A stretch of DNA of 64,000 nucleotides from NCBI RefSeq assembly GCF_019656315.1, contig NZ_BPLU01000073.1, positions 1 to 64,000 on the forward strand, given 5' to 3'. The position numbers were made by a program, and so were the translations under genes. Of this stretch, positions 9,901 through 17,499 are shown one piece after another. Origin of the DNA: Flavobacterium sp. UMI-01. Its GTDB lineage: Bacteria > Bacteroidota > Bacteroidia > Flavobacteriales > Flavobacteriaceae. The notes under the pieces are model-generated. The model was not told the origin of the DNA and ran no database searches. It worked only from the letters and a program-made list of their open reading frames with translations. Each line of letters opens with the position of its first letter. Position 1 is the stretch's first letter.

Positions 9901-10201
9901 AGATTCAAATAATCAATTAGACGCACAGGTGCAAGATGCTTCTTTTGTGGCCTTGAGAAATCTTACGATAGGATATTCTTTTAAAACAGAATTAACTTCT
10001 AAAATTGGTATAAGTTCAGCAAGGGTTTATGCTGCTGCTACTAATCTATTGTATTTAATGGGTAAAGATTATACCTCTTTTAATCCAGAAGGTGTGGATA
10101 CTACAAATACTGGTTATGCAGGCCCTACAACTTATGGTGTACAAGTAGGAGCAAGTCCAATAGTTAGAAGTTTTACGCTAGGTTTAAATGTTAATTTTTA
10201 A
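6986..10201 (+). CDS. SusC-like TonB-dependent outer-membrane transporter for alginate oligosaccharides
   Basis: 1071 residues. A signal peptide (1-21, ending FAQ) is followed by a carboxypeptidase-regulatory-like beta-sandwich domain (about 25-100), the TonB-box region LDEVVVVGYGT (about 102-112), a plug domain with the SusC hallmarks VRIQNQDGAPGSDPKIQIRA, VVVDGYPISG and SAAIYGSRGANGVILVTTKK, and a large beta-barrel ending in aromatic-terminated strands (final LNVNF). It pairs with SusD 11 bases downstream and takes up bound oligosaccharides with TonB energy. Substrate is inferred from the flanking PL6 and PL7 lyases. Expression is probably controlled by the operator at 6679-6690. Confidence 0.93.
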   Translation: MNFKTKLILMLVLIFNISIFAQEGYIISGTVMDEANMPIPGANVVIEKTAKGASTDFDGKFQLSAKKGDVLIVSYIGYVKQSITISNQKTLNVILKEDAKTLDEVVVVGYGTRKKSHLTGAIAKIGGDDVAAVQATRVDEALAGKLSGVRIQNQDGAPGSDPKIQIRAASSVNGSSNPLVVVDGYPISGSIATINPNDIESMEVLKDAASAAIYGSRGANGVILVTTKKGKAGKPSFSYNTYISTSSRYVKDNVQMTAGEWANKLETNIANSTYDVSEVDSRLVNFRINAFKNAPDVVAVEDWLFRNGSSVNHDFSISGGTEDVKYFSSLGYQKTDGIVITQGFEKINARMNVDAKLGDKFKTGLSFNGFTSKRDIVGWDMRDLIRAYNISPIYHTAASIAFVKQLDAQRAALALAGVPGLSNTFDSGYRAGANSPFNKSINTLQPGMTAQDWHYGRVGNGIGGTGDAGPATKLDNTDRYQKTYFANINTYLQYSLLEGLNLKTVLGADLNDVQDYYWRGLESDSQARTNQTNLDQTELKQSSVLSETTLSYAKEIGKHEISAVAGVEFQSIYYKGLALMGTNVPFSDIIDYSLFNPSDITVRERDETIVRKSVFGRVNYAYDDRYLASVSLRRDGDSRFGANKKYQTFPAVSLGWNVHKESFYKSELLSLVKLRFSRGSLGTTSDLGAYNSLSLLRPQATVFGTGFLIPSDVANADLTWQTNTETNFGVDLGLNNNRFRLSVDYYTSDIKDILINQSVSEVLGTPSIRLNSGDVRSSGLEFEFSAGVLNSKDFTWDVSANLSTVNTKITDLGGLDELPRQIYGQSGRGPVFRNYVGGGIGEMWGVQTLGQVEDKYIKDPTIVIGLNSSAFYVKDQQSPGEPGYGVIDKTKTVDEGGDLVKIGQNAPDFYWGLNSSMKYKDFDFSFQLQGSQGGDVWNVDPIYWNSEFGNRLRTSFDADKNGKADHNGEFYLDSNNQLDAQVQDASFVALRNLTIGYSFKTELTSKIGISSARVYAAATNLLYLMGKDYTSFNPEGVDTTNTGYAGPTTYGVQVGASPIVRSFTLGLNVNF

Positions 10202-10212
10202 AAAAAGAAAAG

Positions 10213-11571
10213 ATGAAAAAAGTATATATAATATTATTTGGATTAATGTTGTGGACAACAGCATGTGAAAGTAGTCTTGATCAAGTGCCACCAAATATTG
10301 CGAGTTCTGATTCATTAAAAGATTTTCAGGGAGTTTTAAATGCTGCTTATTATTATCAAATTGGTTCGGTTACACCAATGGCTGTAATGGGAGACTTTAG
10401 GGCAGACAACGCAAAAATGTTTGAGTCGCCCTATACGGAATTTGATATTTACGGACCTAATTTGGCGGCAATGGATAATCAGTTTTTCCGTCCTTTCTAT
10501 TCGGCTTTGTACAAATCTATATTAAGTGCGAACAATGTTATTGGGAATTCTTCTAATGCAACTCATGTAGCTGAAGCTAAATTTTTAAGAGCTTTGTCTT
10601 ACTTTAAACTAGTACGAGTTTTTGGGGATGTTGTCGTATTTACAGGAACGACTCCTAATATAGCTGATATTCCTACTTATAATTTAAAAAGACAACCAGC
10701 TATTAATGTTTATAACAATGTTATCATTCCTGACTTGATTGCTGCTAGAGATGGATTAAGTGCTACTAGATCAAGTACAGGACGAGCAACTAAGTATGCT
10801 GCACAAGGGTTGTTAGGTAAGGTATATGTTCAAATGGGAAATTTTACCCTTGCAGAACCAGAGTTGGCTGCAGTTGTTAATGCTGCTGCTGCAATGGGCT
10901 CATCATCAACCACACAATTTCATTTGCGACCTACTTATGCTGGGGTATTTGGGAGTACAAATGATTTGAATTCAGAAATTCTTTTTGCTACCCAAATTTC
11001 AAGTTCTATAGTAGATGAATATGGTTTTTCTGAATTTTGGTCTTGGTATCTAGGACAAGATACAAAGGCACCATCGCCCGTGGATACAAGATTAATTGCG
11101 GCTTATGATGCCAATCCAGGAGACCTTAGAAAAGGGGTGAACATAAAAACTGGAACTAACAATATTTCTCAAAAGTACGATCAAGCAAACGGTCCTAATC
11201 ACGACTGGATTGAACTTAGATTGGCGGATATTATTTTATTATATGCCGAAACTTTGAATGAAAATACAAATGCAAATGGCACCAATTCTTCAAGTATTTT
11301 AGCTCGATTAGATCCAATTAGAACTAGAGCAGGTTTAACTTCTTTAAGTGGAACTGCAACAACTCAAGCTGCTGTTAGGACAGCAATACTGAAAGAAAGA
11401 AGACTTGAGTTGGCCTTTGAAGGGCAAAGATGGTTTGATTTAGTGAGAACGGGTACTGTTAATGCTGAAATGGGACAAACAATTAATAGTAATTATCATT
11501 TGTTCCCAATTCCTATCTCGGAAATACTTGCAACCAATGGGGTGATTACTCAAAACGCGGGTTACAACTAA
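10213..11571 (+). CDS. SusD-like substrate-binding lipoprotein
   Basis: 452 residues. The signal peptide has a lipobox-like TTAC, with Cys at residue 18, for outer-membrane anchoring. The fold is the alpha-helical RagB/SusD TPR type; the C-terminal motifs typical of the family are visible: WIELRLADIILLYAETLNE, then LKERRLELAFEGQRWFDLVRTG and LFPIPISEI near the end. It caps the SusC barrel and captures the oligosaccharide. It is the last gene of the susCD unit, since a strong terminator begins 66 bases after its stop. It is somewhat shorter than many SusD proteins (500-600) but has both ends. Confidence 0.92.
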   Translation: MKKVYIILFGLMLWTTACESSLDQVPPNIASSDSLKDFQGVLNAAYYYQIGSVTPMAVMGDFRADNAKMFESPYTEFDIYGPNLAAMDNQFFRPFYSALYKSILSANNVIGNSSNATHVAEAKFLRALSYFKLVRVFGDVVVFTGTTPNIADIPTYNLKRQPAINVYNNVIIPDLIAARDGLSATRSSTGRATKYAAQGLLGKVYVQMGNFTLAEPELAAVVNAAAAMGSSSTTQFHLRPTYAGVFGSTNDLNSEILFATQISSSIVDEYGFSEFWSWYLGQDTKAPSPVDTRLIAAYDANPGDLRKGVNIKTGTNNISQKYDQANGPNHDWIELRLADIILLYAETLNENTNANGTNSSSILARLDPIRTRAGLTSLSGTATTQAAVRTAILKERRLELAFEGQRWFDLVRTGTVNAEMGQTINSNYHLFPIPISEILATNGVITQNAGYN

Positions 11572-11636
11572 ATCGAAACAAATCCAAGAAAGATATTTTT
11601 TATTGTTGGACATAAACGATTAGTTTTATTTTTAAG

Positions 11637-11673
11637 TTAACCGACCTTTTTGATTTAGGTCGGTTAATTTTTT
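11637..11673 (+). terminator. Rho-independent terminator after susCD
   Basis: Perfect 11-bp stem: TTAACCGACCT (11637-11647) pairs with AGGTCGGTTAA (11657-11667), followed by a T run to 11673. Confidence 0.85.
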
Positions 11674-11723
11674 AGACTCCCATTTTACAGAGTCTTTCTA
11701 TTTTGTATGTGGAATAAATTCAA

Positions 11724-11740
11724 TAAATTTGGCGCACCAA
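11724..11740 (+). promoter_or_regulatory. Autoregulatory promoter/operator of the GntR gene
   Basis: TAAATTTG (11724-11731) is a good -7 box and shares TTG with the operator TTGGCGCACCAA (11729-11740). The fused TAnnTTTGGYRCRCCAA arrangement is identical to the one upstream of the PL7 lyase at 406-422. The predicted start of transcription is near 11737. This placement predicts that the regulator represses its own gene. Confidence 0.7.
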
Positions 11741-11759
11741 TTTAATGTTGTTTACAATC

Positions 11760-12470
11760 ATGAATTTAGATATCCTTTCAAAGAACGAAAATCTCGAAAT
11801 AACTAGCCGAGTAAATAAAATCATTAATCAAATCAATGATTTAATTAATGCAAAGCATTTACAGCCAGGAGATAAACTACCGCCAGAGCGTGAACTTGCA
11901 GAAAAATTTGGCGTAAGCAGAAGAAGTATCCATGCTGCAATATTGAAATTAGAGTCTTATGGAATATTAAAATCAATTCCGCAAAGTGGGACAGTTATTC
12001 CAAATATTGGCAGAATTGCAATGAATGGAATGGTTCAAGATATTTTAAATCTTGGATTACCTGATTTTAAGTCGTTGGTAGAGATTAGAATTTCATTGGA
12101 ATTGCAAGCAGTTAAGGCAGCTGCTAAAAAGCGTACCGAAGAAGATTTAGAAAATATTAAAAAGGCATTAAATGCCCATAAAAAAAAGTTACTCTCAGGT
12201 GAAGATGCTGTCCAAGAAGATTTATTATTTCATTTAGCAATTGCCAAGGCGAGTGGGAATGTCATTATGAATCAAATAATGATTGCAATAACTCCTCAAA
12301 TTATTATTGATTTTAAAAAATATCATGTTGATTACGATCAATTGGATGAATTGAGAATTAAAGAGCATACCAAAATTTATAAAGCAATTAGAGATCAAGA
12401 TCCCAAATTAGCCAAAAAAAGAATGAAGCAACATTTCAAGTTGTTATATGAATATTGTGATATCAATTAG
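11760..12470 (+). CDS. FadR-subfamily GntR transcriptional regulator of the alginate locus
   Basis: Winged helix-turn-helix at about residues 10-75 (LQPGDKLPPERELAEKFGVS, RRSIHAAILKLESYGIL) and an all-helical FCD ligand-binding domain from about 95 to the end, the FadR layout. An upstream Met at 11745 would place the start only about 8 bases from the predicted transcription start, so I favour 11760 (236 residues); 11745 remains possible. It heads the group regulator, reductase, mutarotase-like, transporter. It likely binds TTGGYRCRCCAA at 411, 424, 6679 and 11729 and releases it on binding an alginate-derived uronate; the ligand is inferred. Confidence 0.88.
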   Translation: MNLDILSKNENLEITSRVNKIINQINDLINAKHLQPGDKLPPERELAEKFGVSRRSIHAAILKLESYGILKSIPQSGTVIPNIGRIAMNGMVQDILNLGLPDFKSLVEIRISLELQAVKAAAKKRTEEDLENIKKALNAHKKKLLSGEDAVQEDLLFHLAIAKASGNVIMNQIMIAITPQIIIDFKKYHVDYDQLDELRIKEHTKIYKAIRDQDPKLAKKRMKQHFKLLYEYCDIN

Positions 12471-12567
12471 TTTTTGACTAATTGTAATTCGGATTTTTTT
12501 TCATTTTTAGGTGCTTAGTCAATAGCAATAAGAGAGAGATCAATAGTAAAAGAAACAGATTTAAAAT

Positions 12568-13338
12568 ATGAATAGTAATACAAAATTAAAAGGAAAAAAT
12601 GTTCTCATCACTGCTGGAGCACAGGGAATCGGAGAAGCAATAACCAAGCATTTTATTGATAGTGGAGCCAATGTTGCGATACACTATTTTTCAAGTGCAG
12701 ACACAGCAAATCAATTAAAGGATTATGCTGTCAGTAAAGGTCAAAAGGCTATTGCTATTAGTGGAGATTTGACAAAGGAAGTCGAAGCTAATGCATTGGT
12801 TGAGAAAACCGTTGAAGTTTTTGGAGGTTTAGATATTCTAATTAATAATGCTGGTTCCCTTGTTTCTCGAAAAATGCTGAATGAATTAGAGGCAGCATTT
12901 TGGCATAAAGTAATGGATATCAATCTAACCTCGATGATGTTTGTGACTCGAGCAGCAGCTACATTTTTGACCAAAAATGAAAATAGTAGTATAGTTAATT
13001 TGGCGTCATTGGCCGGACGTAAAGGTGGACATCCTGGTTCTTTAGTATATTCAACAAGCAAAGGAGCTATCTTGACATTTACTCGAGCGCTCGCTTCAGA
13101 ATTAGGACCCCAAGGAACTCGAGTAAATGCAGTTGCTCCAGGTCTAATCTTAGGGACTTCTTTTCACAATACACATACAACCAAAGAGTCTGCCGCTGCA
13201 ACCATTGAAGGTATTCCTATTCAACGTGCTGGCAATGCTGATGATGTAGCAAGAGCCGTATTGTTTTTAGCTTCAGAATATGACGGATTTATAACGGGAG
13301 CTACTTTAGATATTAACGGAGGGGTTTATAATATGTAA
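12568..13338 (+). CDS. SDR-family oxidoreductase, probable DEH (4-deoxy-5-erythro-hexoseulose uronate) reductase
   Basis: Classical short-chain dehydrogenase of 256 residues: cofactor motif TAGAQGIG (15-22), NNAG (93-96), catalytic Ser147, Tyr161 and Lys165 (YSTSK). The first glycine of the usual TGxxxGIG is kept as TAG. In flavobacterial alginate clusters an SDR of this type reduces DEH, the product of lyase action, to 2-keto-3-deoxygluconate. Position directly after the GntR and before a hexuronate-type transporter supports that, but sequence alone does not exclude gluconate 5-dehydrogenase or another sugar-acid oxidoreductase. The spacing to the regulator is 97 bases, to the next gene 258. 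Confidence 0.82.
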   Translation: MNSNTKLKGKNVLITAGAQGIGEAITKHFIDSGANVAIHYFSSADTANQLKDYAVSKGQKAIAISGDLTKEVEANALVEKTVEVFGGLDILINNAGSLVSRKMLNELEAAFWHKVMDINLTSMMFVTRAAATFLTKNENSSIVNLASLAGRKGGHPGSLVYSTSKGAILTFTRALASELGPQGTRVNAVAPGLILGTSFHNTHTTKESAAATIEGIPIQRAGNADDVARAVLFLASEYDGFITGATLDINGGVYNM

Positions 13339-13596
13339 GTCAATCGAAAGTTAAACTATCATACAGTCAAAAATGTAGAACAATGATAATCTGTTGAAAT
13401 TCATTTGGTTGTATTTAAACCTCTTTAAAATACTACAAAGGTTAATGTTGTTTCTAAAAAAAGAACAGTTACAAATCAAGGTCATATAGCATTGGTTTTA
13501 TGAATTAACATGACTTTTTGAGTGTAATTAACAATATCATAGTGTCTTAGAAACTTTGTTTCTTAGTACTTAAATAAAAAAATCAAAACGATATTT

Positions 13597-14031
13597 ATGC
13601 TAAAAACAGCAGTAATACACCCAACAATATTGGAAGCATTGGCACGGTCTGGGCATTTTGCTCAAGTTGTTATTGCCGATGGAAACTTGCCAGTTGGTGC
13701 GATGACAGGTCCTAATTCAACAACTGTTCATCTCAACTTTCGCCCTGGTTTATTAGACGCTGTTACAGTTCTTGAAGGACTCATGGAAATTTGTCCTTTT
13801 CAAGGTGCTATTGTCATGGAAAAACCTGCCGAAGCGAATGCAGATATACATCTTGCTTATAAAAAAATACTCGGTGATGTCACTTGGGATGAGATGGAAC
13901 GCTGGGCTTTTTATGATAAAATAAAAGAGCCAGCTACCACTTTAATTATCCAAACGGGTGAACAACGCCGTTTTGCTAATTTAATTCTCATTGTTGGGGT
14001 AGTAAAAATGGCTGAAGAAAGTGGTTTTTAA
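13597..14031 (+). CDS. RbsD/FucU-family sugar mutarotase-like protein
   Basis: 144 residues, full length for the family. The N-terminal GHFAQVVIADGNLPVG carries the conserved His and the acidic ADGN motif of the RbsD/FucU fold; family members catalyse pyranose/furanose or anomer exchange of ribose and fucose. In an alginate locus the natural substrate is unclear; a plausible role is speeding ring opening or anomer conversion of DEH or KDG. That substrate is inference. The gap of 258 bases before it holds no gene and no clear terminator, so it may have its own promoter; the transporter follows after 74 bases. Confidence 0.8.
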   Translation: MLKTAVIHPTILEALARSGHFAQVVIADGNLPVGAMTGPNSTTVHLNFRPGLLDAVTVLEGLMEICPFQGAIVMEKPAEANADIHLAYKKILGDVTWDEMERWAFYDKIKEPATTLIIQTGEQRRFANLILIVGVVKMAEESGF

Positions 14032-14105
14032 CAAGTCGCCTCTCGTGATGAATAACCATAATAAAAAACGTTAACGTACTCCCGCCCAAAAAATAAAAAT
14101 ACAAT

Positions 14106-15347
14106 ATGAAACATTCTAAAATTTATCCTTGGGTACTCGTGGCTTTGCTTTGGGTTGTAGCCTTACTAAATTACATGGATCGGCAAATGCTTGCTACCAT
14201 GAAACCGTCAATGATGGTTGATTTTAAAGAATTAGAATCAGCTGAAAACTTTGGAAGGTTAATGGCTATTTTTATGTGGATTTATGCCTTTATGAGTCCT
14301 ATTTCGGGTCTAATTGCAGATAGATTGAACAGAAAATGGCTAATTGTTATTAGTTTGTTTGTATGGTCATCTGTGACTATTGCAATGGGGTATGCCGAAA
14401 CTTTTCAGCAATTATATTGGCTTAGAGCCATTATGGGAGTTAGTGAAGCCATGTATATTCCAGCAGCACTTTCTCTAATAGCTGATTTTCATACTAATAA
14501 AACAAGATCACTTGCAATAGGAATACATCTTACGGGTTTGTTTATGGGGCAAGCATTAGGTGGCTTTGGTGCTACAATAGCTGATTATTGGAGTTGGAAA
14601 ATAACGTTTCAAACCTTTGGCTTAATCGGGGTTGTTTATTCATTTGTTTTAGTTTTGTTTTTAAAAGAATTTAAAAATTCAAAAGCTGAAAATTTAAAAA
14701 ATAATATCGTTGAGAAGAAAGTGCCTTTCTTTAAGGTGTTTGGAGTTTTGTTTAGTAACATCTCTTATTGGATTATATTATTTTATTTTGCTGTTCCTTT
14801 CTTACCGGGCTGGGGAACAAAAAACTGGTTGCCTACGCTTTTTTCAGGAACCCTCAATATAGAGATGGCACAAGCTGGGCCACTTTCAACCATCACTACC
14901 GCATTTTCGTCATTATTTGGAGTAATTATTGGTGGCGTTATTTCTGATCGATGGGCTCGAAGACACCTTCGAGGGCGTATTTATACTTCCTCTTTAGGAT
15001 TGGCATTGACAATTCCCGCTTTATTATTATTAGGTTTTGGTCATTCATTTACTCATATTGTAGTGGCCGCCTGTTGTTTTGGTTTTGGTTTTGGAATGTT
15101 TGACGTGAATAATATGCCTATTCTTTGCCAGTTTGTCGCTCCAAAATACCGAGCTACTGCTTTTGGTTTTATGAATTTAACGGGTATTATGGCTGGTGCG
15201 TTTATAACCGATTTATTAGGTAAGTCGGTAGATGAGGGGAATCTTGGACGTGATTTTGGGATCATGGCTGGTGCCGTGTTAGTAGCTTTAATTGTTCAAC
15301 TGCTTTTTCTTAGACCAAAAGTTTCAGATTTTAAAGAGGAAGAATAA
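14106..15347 (+). CDS. MFS transporter, hexuronate/anion:cation symporter (ExuT-like) type
   Basis: 413 residues, about 12 membrane segments, opening with YPWVLVALLWVVALLNYMDRQMLATM, which is typical of the ACS branch (ExuT, glucarate and galactonate transporters). The loop between segments 2 and 3 reads GLIADRLNRKW. It would bring the unsaturated monouronate released by the lyases through the inner membrane. It appears to be the last gene of the alginate locus. No KDG kinase or KDPG aldolase follows, so later steps must be encoded elsewhere. Confidence 0.87.
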   Translation: MKHSKIYPWVLVALLWVVALLNYMDRQMLATMKPSMMVDFKELESAENFGRLMAIFMWIYAFMSPISGLIADRLNRKWLIVISLFVWSSVTIAMGYAETFQQLYWLRAIMGVSEAMYIPAALSLIADFHTNKTRSLAIGIHLTGLFMGQALGGFGATIADYWSWKITFQTFGLIGVVYSFVLVLFLKEFKNSKAENLKNNIVEKKVPFFKVFGVLFSNISYWIILFYFAVPFLPGWGTKNWLPTLFSGTLNIEMAQAGPLSTITTAFSSLFGVIIGGVISDRWARRHLRGRIYTSSLGLALTIPALLLLGFGHSFTHIVVAACCFGFGFGMFDVNNMPILCQFVAPKYRATAFGFMNLTGIMAGAFITDLLGKSVDEGNLGRDFGIMAGAVLVALIVQLLFLRPKVSDFKEEE

Positions 15348-15813
15348 TCTAAGGCAGGTATGTCATGTTTCACCATTAGATTCTTTTGTCTGTTTAAAAA
15401 AAACTTTCAGTAAATTTTAGTAGTAAGGAAGAATTTAACTTGTATTTGAAATGACAAAATTATACAAAGGATATAACTTGTGAATTTTGAGCTTAAACAA
15501 CATTTGTATAAAAAAGTAGCAGGCGTTGGATTAAAAGATTTGGCGTTAGAATTTGTTGGCGAAGTGTTATGAAAAATTAAAGAAATTGAAGTTATTCGTT
15601 GTTTTTTTCTAGAGGAATCCAGAAAACCATATCTTTGAAATCAAATATAATGGATAACGGTTACAAAAAAATGAGAGTAAAAACTGCGACCTATCACTTT
15701 AATTTTTAGGTTGGTTTTAAATTGCTGTTAGTTAATTGTTTGTAGCACTGTTTGATTTTATTTTGAAAATAGGATAAATTATAATTGGATATACTTAAGT
15801 TACAAATTGGATA
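15348..15813. other. 466-bp intergenic stretch with short coding-like remnants
   Basis: No intact gene. A 29-codon open stretch at about 15480-15572 reads NFELKQHLYKKVAGVGLKD and ends in TGA, and another short open stretch lies around 15612-15710. Their composition is protein-like, so this may be debris of a decayed gene. I could not assign it to a family. The pafA promoter should lie near the end of this stretch; no clear TAnnTTTG was identified. Confidence 0.35.
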
Positions 15814-17424
15814 ATGAAAAAGAATTTATTTTTAATAATACTCACAGTTTTAAACCTTTCAGCTCAACAACGTCCAAAATTAGTAGTTGGAATTGTAGTT
15901 GATCAGATGAAAAAAGAATACTTATCTCGTTTTTATAATGATTTTTCAGAGGATGGCTTTAAAAGGCTGCTAAATAATGGATTTAGTTTTGAAAATATGC
16001 ATTATAATTATTTGCCTACTTATACTGCACCTGGACATGCTTCTATTTATACTGGTACCACACCCAATCATCACGGTATTGTAGGTAATGACTGGTTTAA
16101 TAAAAAAACTGCTAAATCTATGTACTGTACAGATGATACATCTGTAAAAACTGTAGGTAATGGAACTAAAAGTGAAGGCGAAATGTCTCCTGTTAATTTG
16201 TTAAGTACTACAATTACAGATGAATTAAGAATGAGTACTAATTTTGAAGGGAAAGTAATTGCCTTAAGCTTGAAAGACAGAGGTGCTATCCTACCAGGGG
16301 GACATTTTGCTAATTGGGCCTTTTGGTATAGTAAAACAGGGGATTTTATTTCGAGTACATTTTATGGTGAAAAATTACCCCAGTGGGTTGTTCAATTTAA
16401 TGAAGAGAAACATTATTTGACCTATTTAAATAAAGATTGGACTTTGTTAAAACCTTTATCTGTTTATAATGAGTCTCTTGTTGATAATAATCCTTATGAA
16501 GGTAAATTATACAATAGTAAGAATCCTGTGTTTCCTTACGATTTAAAGGATATGTTTGAAAAAAATGATGCTAGTGTTATAAGAACTACTCCTTTTGGTA
16601 ATGATTTCTTGGCAGAGTTTGCCATGAGAGCGATTAAAGAGGAAAACTTAGGTAAAGATGATGTGACTGATTTTTTGACAGTGAGTTTTTCTTCTACAGA
16701 TTATGTAGGGCATCTTTTTGGACCTCGTTCGATAGAACTTCAAGATACTTATTTACGTATGGATGAAACTTTAGCTACCTTATTGCGTTTCTTAGATAAA
16801 TCAGTGGGGAAAGATAATTATATGTTATTTTTAACTGCAGACCACGCGGGTGCTGAAAATGTTAATTTTTTAAAGGATAATAAATATAACGTAAAAAGTG
16901 TGCCTCCAAAAGAGATACGCGAAAATCTAAAAGCATTTTCGCAACAAACCTATGGAGCAGATTTGGTTTTAAATTATTCTAATTTTAATATCTTTTTTGA
17001 TAAAGTAAAAATAAAAGCAAATAACTGGGATTTAAACGATGTAAAAAATAAATTTAAAACCTATTTAATGAATTTAGAACATGTCAAAAGAGTCTATACA
17101 GAAGAAGAAATTCTTGCTGCCTCAGGCAATGATATGTATTTGGCCAATATTCAAAATGGATATGACCCTATTCAAAATGGTGATTTAGTAGTAGTTGATA
17201 AGCCAGGCTATATTGAATCTCATGGTACAGGTACCACACATGGTACTATATATACGTATGACACTCATGTCCCTGCTTTATTTTATGGTTGGAAGATTAA
17301 AAAAGGAAAATCTTTTCAGAAATCAGTGATTACTCAATTAGCCCCAACAATAGCCCAAAAAATCCAGATTAGTTTGCCTAATGCTTCAAGTCTAGACGTT
17401 TTAGAAGATGTTTTAATAGATTAA
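15814..17424 (+). CDS. pafA: PafA-type alkaline phosphatase
   Basis: 536 residues with a signal peptide (1-17). A zinc phosphomonoesterase of the PafA kind, broad in organic phosphate substrates and exported. All key residues are found at a constant offset of 8 from Elizabethkingia PafA as I recall it: Asp30, nucleophile Thr71 in YTAPGHAS, Asn92, Lys154 and Arg156 in KDRGAILPGGH, then STDYVGH, TADHAG and ESHGTGTTHG for the metals. The Lys/Arg pair marks a monoesterase, not a diesterase of the NPP group. It is a single gene; a hairpin terminator follows at 17441-17480. Confidence 0.9.
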   Translation: MKKNLFLIILTVLNLSAQQRPKLVVGIVVDQMKKEYLSRFYNDFSEDGFKRLLNNGFSFENMHYNYLPTYTAPGHASIYTGTTPNHHGIVGNDWFNKKTAKSMYCTDDTSVKTVGNGTKSEGEMSPVNLLSTTITDELRMSTNFEGKVIALSLKDRGAILPGGHFANWAFWYSKTGDFISSTFYGEKLPQWVVQFNEEKHYLTYLNKDWTLLKPLSVYNESLVDNNPYEGKLYNSKNPVFPYDLKDMFEKNDASVIRTTPFGNDFLAEFAMRAIKEENLGKDDVTDFLTVSFSSTDYVGHLFGPRSIELQDTYLRMDETLATLLRFLDKSVGKDNYMLFLTADHAGAENVNFLKDNKYNVKSVPPKEIRENLKAFSQQTYGADLVLNYSNFNIFFDKVKIKANNWDLNDVKNKFKTYLMNLEHVKRVYTEEEILAASGNDMYLANIQNGYDPIQNGDLVVVDKPGYIESHGTGTTHGTIYTYDTHVPALFYGWKIKKGKSFQKSVITQLAPTIAQKIQISLPNASSLDVLEDVLID

Positions 17425-17440
17425 GACTGTTCCTGAAAAA

Positions 17441-17480
17441 AAAAAGACCGATATTGTTGTTCAATTATCGGTCTTTTTTT
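17441..17480. terminator. Bidirectional terminator between pafA and rhlE
   Basis: AAAAAGACCGATA (17441-17453) pairs with TATCGGTCTTTTT (from 17466). A and T runs flank both sides, so it can serve both convergent genes. Confidence 0.88.
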
Positions 17481-17499
17481 ATCAAATTATTAGAATGTA

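Noticed and set aside
17441..17480. Hairpin after pafA as a regulatory RNA
   Set aside because: Its stem with flanking A and T runs between convergent genes is a plain bidirectional terminator.
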